The notes under the pieces: generated by a model
Database searches by the model: none
What the model saw: the letters and a program-made list of their open reading frames with translations, nothing else
Told to the model about the DNA's origin: nothing
Shown here: piece by piece, positions 1 through 6,400 of the stretch
Layout of the letters: each line of letters begins with the position of its first letter
How positions within the stretch are numbered: position 1 is the stretch's first letter
Assembly: GCA_018055515.1 (NCBI GenBank)
Contig: JAGPHL010000013.1
Coordinates: 12,705-23,399, forward strand
Direction of reading: 5' to 3'
DNA length: 10,695 nt
From: Anaerolineae bacterium
Lineage (GTDB): Bacteria > Chloroflexota > Anaerolineae > B4-G1 > SLSP01
Program-made: the position numbers and the translations under genes

Positions 1-119
1 CCCGCAGCTCCCGGCGCCGACCGCGAGGCGACCTCCGGTTCTGCGCCCTGCAGCTCGGGAAACTGCGCCCAGACCTGCCGTTTGACCGCCGCGAGGTGAC
101 GGGGATCGAGCTCAGCCAA
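1..119 (-). CDS. Partial unknown protein overlapping the ftsZ end, TTG start, runs off the left edge
   Basis: An open frame begins at TTG (119-117) and stays open for 39 codons to the window edge. It is offset from ftsZ and overlaps its last 8 nt, the tight packing expected of translational coupling. A GGAGG sits 9 nt before the TTG (133-129), inside the ftsZ coding sequence, and decides the start. The peptide begins (M)AELDPRHLAAVKRQVW, followed by AQFPELQGAEPEV; it looks like real protein: charged, with a helix-like first part and a compact FPEL motif. I do not recognise a family. The frame is also open further upstream inside ftsZ, but no better start was seen there. The rest of the gene lies outside the window, so function cannot be inferred. 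Confidence 0.5.
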   Translation of the reverse strand, partial: MAELDPRHLAAVKRQVWAQFPELQGAEPEVASRSAPGAA

Positions 120-1200
120 CGCGCAGCGCCTCCGATCGAAGCGACGCTGGCGCTGCGACGGGCTCCGCGAAATGGAAGTCCCCCAGCAGCTCCGCCAGCG
201 TGTGTCGCCGGGCGGACGTCACTGCGGCGTGACGGGAGACCGGGGAAGCGCTCGGCTCCCTCAACCCCGTGGCGATGAGCGTGATCTGTACGCGCCCTCG
301 CAGTTCGGGGTCAAGGGTCACCCCGAAAAAGATGGGAGCGTCGGGTTTTGCCGTCTGCGCGAGGATGTCCATCGCCTCGCTCACCTCAGCCAGCGTGAGA
401 TCCTCGCCGCCGCTGAAGTTCACCAGCAGCCCTTCGGCTTCCTGCACCGTCTCGATGTCCATGAGCGGGTTTTCGAGGACGATGCGGGCCGCCTCGAGCG
501 CCTTGTCTTTGCCCTCGGCGTGCCCGATGGACATCAACGTCCGCCCGGCATTGCTGATCACGGATTTGACATCGGCGAAGTCGAGGTTGATCAGGCCGGG
601 ATGGGTGACCAGCTCGGTGACGCCTTGCACCCCCTGCCGCAAAACCTCATCCGCCACGCGAAAGGCAATCCCCAGCGGGAGGCGATGGTTCACCACTTCC
701 AGGAGCCGGTCGTTGGCGACGACGATCAGCGCGTCCACTTCTTCTTGAAGCTGGGCGATCCCTTCCTGCGCGGCGGCGAGGCGGCGCGGCCCTTCGAACA
801 GGAAGGGCTTGGTGACGATGCCGATGACCAGCGCATGGGCTTCCCGCGCCAGATGGGCGATCACGGGGGCCGCGCCGGTGCCGGTCCCCCCACCCATCCC
901 CCCGGTGATGAAGATCATCTCGGCGTCCTGGACGATCTCGCTGAGCAGCCGCTGGCTTTCCTGCGCCGCGCGCCGTCCGATTTCGGGATCGCCGCCGGCG
1001 CCCAGGCCATGGGTCAATCCCGGACCCAGGCGAATCTTGCAAGGCGCCTCGGATTGCAGCAACGCCTGCGCGTCGGTATTGGCGGCGATGAAGGAGACGC
1101 CGGGGATGCCGATCTGGATCATGCGATCTACCGCGTTGCAGCCAGCGCCCCCTACGCCGATTACTTTGATACGGGCTTTATCTAACCGTTCTGTTTCCAT
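112..1200 (-). CDS. ftsZ: Cell division protein FtsZ
   Basis: FtsZ is the bacterial tubulin GTPase that polymerises at midcell into the division ring. This 362-aa protein has the full core: an N-terminal KVIGVGGAGCNAV nucleotide loop (about residues 12-24), NTDAQAL (41-47), the tubulin signature GGGTGTG (103-109), the FEG motif (135-137), NDRLL (163-167), and the T7 synergy loop GLINLDFAD (202-210) with both acidic residues D207 and D210. The core ends near ITLIATG (about residue 312). The remaining tail is only about 50 residues and shows no recognisable C-terminal core peptide (no DxPxFLR-like end), which normally binds FtsA, SepF or ZipA. The start is set by an exceptionally strong ribosome site at 1215-1204. 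It lies 60 nt downstream of mraZ and overlaps the next gene. It appears catalytically intact; it could be the main FtsZ or a second copy. Confidence 0.96.
   Translation of the reverse strand: METERLDKARIKVIGVGGAGCNAVDRMIQIGIPGVSFIAANTDAQALLQSEAPCKIRLGPGLTHGLGAGGDPEIGRRAAQESQRLLSEIVQDAEMIFITGGMGGGTGTGAAPVIAHLAREAHALVIGIVTKPFLFEGPRRLAAAQEGIAQLQEEVDALIVVANDRLLEVVNHRLPLGIAFRVADEVLRQGVQGVTELVTHPGLINLDFADVKSVISNAGRTLMSIGHAEGKDKALEAARIVLENPLMDIETVQEAEGLLVNFSGGEDLTLAEVSEAMDILAQTAKPDAPIFFGVTLDPELRGRVQITLIATGLREPSASPVSRHAAVTSARRHTLAELLGDFHFAEPVAAPASLRSEALRVG
129..133 (-). promoter_or_regulatory. Ribosome binding site for the TTG-started downstream gene
   Basis: GGAGG on the minus strand lies 9 nt before the TTG at 119-117, within the end of ftsZ. 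It is the main reason to accept a non-ATG start for the partial gene. In the ftsZ frame it falls in the low-complexity tail, where sequence is free to vary. Confidence 0.45.
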
Positions 1201-1203
1201 CCT

Positions 1204-1215
1204 GGATCACCCCCT
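1204..1215 (-). promoter_or_regulatory. Near-perfect extended Shine-Dalgarno site of ftsZ
   Basis: The minus strand reads AGGGGGTGATCC just before the ftsZ ATG, with 3 nt between this 12-mer and the start codon. It matches 11 of 12 positions of AGGAGGTGATCC, the complement of the usual bacterial 16S rRNA 3' end. Other genes here have only 4-7 nt matches, so ftsZ is probably translated at a much higher rate than its neighbours. Confidence 0.8.
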
Positions 1216-1229
1216 GAAACGCTTGCATG

Positions 1230-1253
1230 GACACGTGTGAACGTGTACACGTG
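1230..1253 (-). repeat. Three tandem 8-bp CACGT repeats and nested palindromes between mraZ and ftsZ; possible operator
   Basis: On the minus strand three octamers follow one another: CACGTGTA (1253-1246), CACGTTCA (1245-1238) and CACGTGTC (1237-1230). Within them lie a perfect 12-bp palindrome ACGTGTACACGT (1241-1252) and a perfect 8-bp palindrome ACACGTGT (1231-1238). The block fills much of the 60-nt mraZ-ftsZ gap, about 30-53 nt before the ftsZ start. Known MraZ operators are also short tandem direct repeats, but with a period near 10 bp and different sequence, so the identity of any binding protein is open. Confidence 0.45.
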
Positions 1254-1260
1254 CCTATGT

Positions 1261-1695
1261 TCATACGAGCGGATATGGCGCGTCAATCGCCGCAGCGGCT
1301 GCCTGCGCCTCCATGTGCGCCGTCACTTCGGCCCACCGCCGCGCGTCCCACAGCTCCAGATGACTGTACACCCCCACGATGACGGTGTCGCCTTCGATGC
1401 CGGCGTAGCGCCGCAGGGCGTCCGGCAAGGGAATGCGGCCCTCCGCGTCGGGTGCGCAGTTCACGGCTCCCGAAAACAGCAGGCGGGCCAGGGCGCGATC
1501 TCCTGCCCGCGTGAGTTGAAGTCGCGCGTGGATTTTCTCTGCCAGCTGCTGCCAGGCCCCGGCAGGGTAGATCACCAGGCAGCGCTCCAGGCCCCGCGTG
1601 AGTGTGAGCCCGGCGCTAAGCGCCGTCCGCAGTTCTTCCGGCAGGACGAGGTCGCCCCGGCTGTCCGCTGTGCAATGGAGTTCCCCGAGAAACAT
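1261..1695 (-). CDS. mraZ: Transcriptional regulator MraZ
   Basis: MraZ is a DNA-binding protein with two SpoVT/AbrB-like half domains that usually forms a ring-shaped oligomer and regulates the division and cell-wall cluster from repeats upstream of its own gene. This 144-aa protein has the family length and order: MF-G start, first half with DSRGDLVLP (residues 11-19), YPAGAW (43-48), an RLLFSGAVNC segment (71-80), second half motif DAEGRIPLP (83-91), RRYAGI (95-100) and the C-terminal LELWDARRW (113-121). The family motif DxxxR is intact in the second half (D83, R87) but in the first half the arginine is replaced by aspartate (D15). A ribosome site AGGATGA at 1705-1699 supports the start. 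It lies 42 nt after the protease gene and 60 nt before ftsZ, without the usual mraW between. Confidence 0.92.
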   Translation of the reverse strand: MFLGELHCTADSRGDLVLPEELRTALSAGLTLTRGLERCLVIYPAGAWQQLAEKIHARLQLTRAGDRALARLLFSGAVNCAPDAEGRIPLPDALRRYAGIEGDTVIVGVYSHLELWDARRWAEVTAHMEAQAAAAAIDAPYPLV

Positions 1696-1700
1696 GGCTC

Positions 1701-1739
1701 ATCCTAATGCTTTATTCTCGCGCTTCATTCTCGTGCTTC
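1701..1739 (-). repeat. Tandem 13-bp direct repeats before mraZ; candidate MraZ operator
   Basis: On the minus strand GAAGCACGAGAAT (1739-1727) is followed at once by GAAGCGCGAGAAT (1726-1714), 12 of 13 bases identical, then by a degenerate third copy AAAGCATTAGGAT (1713-1701, 8 of 13 matches to the second). The block begins inside the stop codon of the protease gene and ends in the ribosome site of mraZ, filling the whole gap. MraZ proteins are known to bind short tandem direct repeats directly upstream of their own gene, so autoregulation is a reasonable inference. A tandem duplication without function cannot be excluded. Confidence 0.5.
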
Positions 1740-3438
1740 ATTTCGACATGACGGCTTTGAGAATGGCGCCGTGTTCGTCCACGGTGACCGTGACCACTTG
1801 CCGATGGGCGCCGTCGCCCTCGACGGGGAAATCCTTCTCCAGGGTGAAGGCCCACCTGGCGACGGGCCGGCGCGATCCGCGCGACTTGGCGCGTGACATT
1901 TCCGGCTCGCTCTCGCTCAGGATGACCGGCACGGCCTGGACGCGCGCTTCCGCCAGATAGGGAAGGCTGGCCTCGATGCGGCCTTTGACCGCGGCGACCA
2001 GGCTTTCGGAAAGCAGGCTCTTCTGGTCGCGCGCCTGCCGTTGATAGACGAGCGGCGGGCAGAGTGCTTTGCTCACGAGCTCGATGTTGCCGTCGGGGAG
2101 CCCCGGCAGCGCCGGGTCGCCGTAGAGCACGAAGCTGAGCAGCGTCTTCTGATCCTCGCTGTCCAGATAGCCCTGCCGCTCTTGCATCTCGCGCGCCAGG
2201 CTGACCTTGGCGTATTTGAGCGCTTCGCCGATCGTCAGCTGGGCCAACAGCCCTTTCCAGAAATAGCGGGCCAGGAGGTCCGCGCCGATCAGCGGCGGCG
2301 CGACCGTCCCGTAAGACACTTTGGTCGAGCCAATCACCGCTCTGGCCCGCGCGGCGAGAAACTTCAGCGCCAGCGAGGTGTCGCTGTTTTTGCCCAGGAT
2401 GTTGGCGCCGTAGCAGGCCTCGCTGAAGACGATCGCGCCGGCGTAGTCCTCCGGGCGCAGGTCTTCGGGGCGCAGCGCGATGGGGAACAGCTCGTAGGTC
2501 GCCGGAAAGAGGGCGTCGCGCTGCCCGTACCAGTTCGGCCCGTCCTCGATGCCGTGCAGATTGAAGTAGCTGAACGGCGCATAGCGCACCTGTTTGAATT
2601 CCTGATAGGTCAGCGGCGGTGAGATCCGCAGGGGATGACGGTCGCCGAGGGTTTGCAACACCTGGCGCGAGGCCTTGCGCCAGATGCTGGCCGAATAGCC
2701 CAGGCCCGCGCGCGGATCTTCCCTCTCGCTGTCGCCTCGCAGATTGCGCAGCAGCGCCGTCCACGCGCCCTTGTCCGTCGCCGCCTTACGCCGGTGCGCG
2801 CTGATGGTTTCTTCCAGCAACTGCAGCAGCACGGTGACCGGTTCGCCTTGCCCGTCGGGGAGCCGTCCGATGGCCCGTTCGGGGATGAAGTAGTTCGCGT
2901 CTTGCGAGGCATAGGGATTGTCGGAGGGCACATCGGCGTCCTGATCGTTGATGGGGTTGGGCAGCCGATGGAAGGGGATGATGGCGTCTCCCCCTACGAT
3001 CAGGAGGTAGCGGAGCGCCTGCTTGCGCGTCTTGAGGCAGGCGTCGAGGGATTCGATCAGCCCCTTGATCTTCCAGGGATGCGTGGCGTCTACCGGTTGC
3101 AGGCCATAGGGCGCCAGCGAGGCCGCCTCGTCCACGTAGACCAACAGCGCGTTGAGGTCCACATGCGCGGAGACTGCCAGCTGTAGCTGCTTGAGGGCGT
3201 CATCCACCAGCCGGAATCCCTCCTCGCCGTAGCGTTCGCGCAAGGCCTGCCGGCTGGAAAGGATGAGATACACGGCTCCTGAGCGGCTCCAGCCCGCCTG
3301 TGACGGCATTTGGGGCTCGAGCAGCAGCGTGGTGATGAGCTGTTCCATCTCGACCTGCGCCTCCACCAGCGCTTTGGCGGTGGCCTCGGCGCTGGTGGGA
3401 GCAAATACGGTGGCGGGAAATGGCTTCAGGTTGGACAT
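1738..3438 (-). CDS. Cytosolic caspase-fold (C25 gingipain-like) cysteine protease
   Basis: A 566-aa protein with the layout of clan CD peptidases, closest by motif to family C25. Visible marks: a hydrophobic strand and loop LLIVGGDAIIPF (145-156), a DNPY-type segment (173-176), AIGRLP (189-194, the GRLP signature of C25), the catalytic-type histidine in YFNLHG (H295, codon 2554-2556), the catalytic-type cysteine in FSEACYG (C342, codon 2413-2415), and LYGDPAL (438-444), common after the C25 catalytic core. Family members cleave proteins after specific residues. Most C25 enzymes are secreted; this one has no signal peptide or membrane segment, so it should act in the cytosol. About 120 C-terminal residues are unassigned. 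A longer frame exists up to 3513 but overlaps the upstream gene; the ATG at 3438 lies 20 nt after its stop and has a modest AAGAGAG site. A CHAT or C14 label is possible; the fold is more certain than the family. Confidence 0.8.
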   Translation of the reverse strand: MSNLKPFPATVFAPTSAEATAKALVEAQVEMEQLITTLLLEPQMPSQAGWSRSGAVYLILSSRQALRERYGEEGFRLVDDALKQLQLAVSAHVDLNALLVYVDEAASLAPYGLQPVDATHPWKIKGLIESLDACLKTRKQALRYLLIVGGDAIIPFHRLPNPINDQDADVPSDNPYASQDANYFIPERAIGRLPDGQGEPVTVLLQLLEETISAHRRKAATDKGAWTALLRNLRGDSEREDPRAGLGYSASIWRKASRQVLQTLGDRHPLRISPPLTYQEFKQVRYAPFSYFNLHGIEDGPNWYGQRDALFPATYELFPIALRPEDLRPEDYAGAIVFSEACYGANILGKNSDTSLALKFLAARARAVIGSTKVSYGTVAPPLIGADLLARYFWKGLLAQLTIGEALKYAKVSLAREMQERQGYLDSEDQKTLLSFVLYGDPALPGLPDGNIELVSKALCPPLVYQRQARDQKSLLSESLVAAVKGRIEASLPYLAEARVQAVPVILSESEPEMSRAKSRGSRRPVARWAFTLEKDFPVEGDGAHRQVVTVTVDEHGAILKAVMSK

Positions 3439-3458
3439 GCGGCGCTCTCTTGGCTTAT

Positions 3459-6400
3459 TTATGTGTTGGGCTGGCGTTGGCAGAAAATGGAAACGGCGCT
3501 CACGGCCGCCCATTGTTTGTAGATGGCGGCGTCATCCGGCCGCAGTTTGATCGCTTCTCGCAGCATGGCCGCGGATTGCCCGTACTGCTTCAGCAGCTTG
3601 TAGATCAGACCGGCGCTGTAGTAATACTCCGCCGCTGCCGGTTCCAGACGCGCGGCTTCGAGATAGGCGTCGAGCGCTTCATGATACTTGCCCTGCAGCT
3701 CACAGGTCTGTCCCAGCTCGTGATAGGCCTGCGCGCGCCGGGGGTCGAGCTCCAGCCCGCGCCGGAAATGGGCGATGGCCTCGTCGAGGCGACCGAGACG
3801 ACGGCACACCCTCCCGACCTGCAGGTGATTTTCGACGCGGTCGGGCGCGATCACCAATGCTTGCTCATAGACCTGGAGCGCTTCGTCATCGCGTTCCAGC
3901 GCCTCGTAGGTCGCGCCGAGAGCGGTGTAAGCCTCGAGAAGCTGCGGGGCGAGGGTGATGGCCTGCTCCAGGTGTTCCAGCGCTTGTGGATACTGCGTGT
4001 TGCTCTGACAGGCGAGGCCGAGCCGATAATGGGTCTCGGCGTCCTCCGGCTCGAGCCGCAACGCCTGCTGATACGCCGCGATGGCCTTTTCCCATTCCGC
4101 CCGCTGCTCATGGAGTTGCGCCAGACGCCGGTAGGCCTGGGCGTCATCCTGCTTCAAGGTCAGCGCGCGCCGATAGTGCGCCTCGGCGTCTTCCCATTCG
4201 CCCAGCGCCAGCGCCGCGTCGCCCAGGCCGAGCAGACAGGCCGGCTCCATCGGCGTCAGCGCGGCGGCGTGACGATAGGCGTCGCGCGCCTGCAGCGGCT
4301 GCGCCTGTCGCTGATAGCAATCTCCCAGTTCCAGCCACCACTCTACCTTATCGGGTCGGAGTTGGAGTGCCTGTTCCAGGAGGGACGCCGCTTGTTTATC
4401 GTTGTTCATGGCGAGGTACGTGTGGGCGGCGTTGTACAGATACTCCGGGTTGGTGGGCTCCAGGGCCGCGGCGCGCAGATGCTGTTCGATGGCGATGTGA
4501 TGACGGCGTTGCGCCTCGAGGATTTTGCCCAGCGCGTTGTGCCACGCGGCGACGCCGGCCTGGAGATTGATGGCTTTGGCCATCGCTGCCCCCGCCTCCT
4601 GCAGCTGCCCCGCCCTCTGCAGGATCTGACCGAGCGCGTAGGGATAGAGCGCTTCCGTGGGGGCCAGCTCCACGGCGCGGGAGAGCGCCACGACCGCCTG
4701 TTCTGGCTGCTGCAACGCCTGATAGGTCAACGCCAGCTCGTAGTGCGTCTCGGCGTCATCCGGTGCCAACGTCTCGGCGAGGCGCAGCTCCCGGAGACTG
4801 GATGACCCTTCTTCCTTAAGACGGAATGCCCGTCCCAGCTGGCGATGGTAGGCCGCGTTGTGCGGCGCGGCCTCGACCGCTCGCTGCAGGTGCTCGATGG
4901 CTGCGGCCTGACTGCCGTTGAGGGAGAGAATCTCACCCAGCATGGCGTGAAGCGCGGCGTTGCCTGGATCATGTTTCAGCAGCTGCTGCAGGTTTTGGAT
5001 GGCGGCGCTCACTTCGGTGGCGCTGGGGTGGGCGGTGGGGATGCCGGCGTCCCGCAGCGCCAGCGCATAGCGCCCGAATCTGGCGAGGGAGCCGGCGGCG
5101 CTCAGTTGATAGCGGGACTCCTCCGGCTTGAGTGCCGCTGCCATGGCAAAAGCACGCCAGGCCTTCTCCATAGCGCCCTGATGCTCGAGCAGCGCCCCCA
5201 TCTGCCAGTGCGACTCCGCATCGGCGTCATCCTGGGCCAGGATGGCCGCGAAGACTTGCATGGCTTCCTCGTTGCGCCGGGTCTGGCGCAGGGCGATCCC
5301 GTAGGCGCGCCGGTAGGGGAGAACGGTGGGCTGCAAGGCGCTCGCCTGATAGTAGCGCTCGCGCGCTGCTTCAATCTCACCGCATTCCTCGTGCAGTTGC
5401 CCCAGGATGTACTGCGCCTCCGCGTCGTAGGGATCGAGCGTGAGCGCGCGCTCCAGGGCGTCGCGGGCCTGAGCGTCTTCGCCGCGTTGCCAGTGTAACA
5501 GGCCCAGCTGCCGATAGGACGCGGCGGCTTCCGGCTCCAGGCGGATGGCCGTCTCGTAAGCCGCCAGCGCCTTTTCGACGTCCCCCTGCTGCGCGGAGAC
5601 GACGCCCAGCCAGTGATAGGCTTCGGCGTCCCCCGGATTGCGGCGGATGGCTTCGTGCAACGCTTCGAGCGCGGCGGGATACTGTCCCAGCGCGTAGAGG
5701 CTCTGCGCTGCCTTGCAGGGGTAGGCGGAATTGCCGGGTTCCAGGGCCGCTGCCTGACGGAAGGCGTCGAGGGCGTCTTGCGGACGTTGCAGTTCCAGGT
5801 AGAGGTCCCCCAGCTGCGCCTGAGCCTCTGCCGCCTGCGGCGCGAGCGCGACGGCCTTTTGCGCCGCCGCGAGCGCGGCGTCATACCGCTGCAAACGGCA
5901 GAGAGCTCGCGCCAGGTGTTGCCAGTAGGGGGCGGCGTCGGGCGCATGGGTGACTGCCTGTTCGAATTCTGCGGCGGCGAGGGCGTGTTCCCCGCGTTCG
6001 TGGTAGAGCTGACCCAGCGCGGCGTGCGCTGCGGCATTCTCCGGCGCCAGGGTGATGGCGGTCTTCAGCATGTCCAGCGCCCGTTCCACCTGCCCCAGAC
6101 GCTGGAAGAGGAGCCCCAGATCCTGGTAGTGCGTCGGCTCGTTGGGTTCCAGTTCCGCCGCCTGCGTGAATTGTCGCAGCGCTTCGGGGAGCAGCCCCTT
6201 GGCGGTGAAAGCACGCCCCAGTTCGACGTACAGGCCGGCGGTCTTGGGCGATCTTTCACGCGCCGCTTGCAGCGTCGCCAACGCTTCATCGAGGCGTCCC
6301 AGTTCGCGGTACAGCGCGCCGAGCTGCTGCTGATAGTCCACGTTTTCGGGATCTATGCGGGAAGCGGTCTGGAACGCGCTCAGGGCCGCCTTGAGCCGTC

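Noticed and set aside
172..1185. Plus-strand 337-aa frame opposite ftsZ
   Set aside because: It is antisense to a clearly conserved FtsZ and has no recognisable motif.
112..1200. FtsZ-like phage or plasmid tubulin
   Set aside because: The GGGTGTG signature, T7 loop and complete bacterial FtsZ core, together with mraZ upstream, fit a chromosomal FtsZ.
2413..2556. CHAT or metacaspase (C14) assignment for the protease
   Set aside because: The His/Cys order fits all clan CD families, but GRLP and the LYGDPAL motif favour C25; kept as an alternative and not as the call.
3439..3513. Extension of the protease by 25 residues from an ATG at 3513
   Set aside because: It would overlap the end of the NACHT-TPR gene by 55 nt; the ATG at 3438 sits cleanly after that gene's stop.
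3420..4805. Long plus-strand frame opposite the TPR array (and similar ones at 5613-6641 and 7320-8426)
   Set aside because: They are antisense shadows produced by the biased codon use of the repeat array, with leucine/arginine/glycine-rich translations and no recognisable domains.
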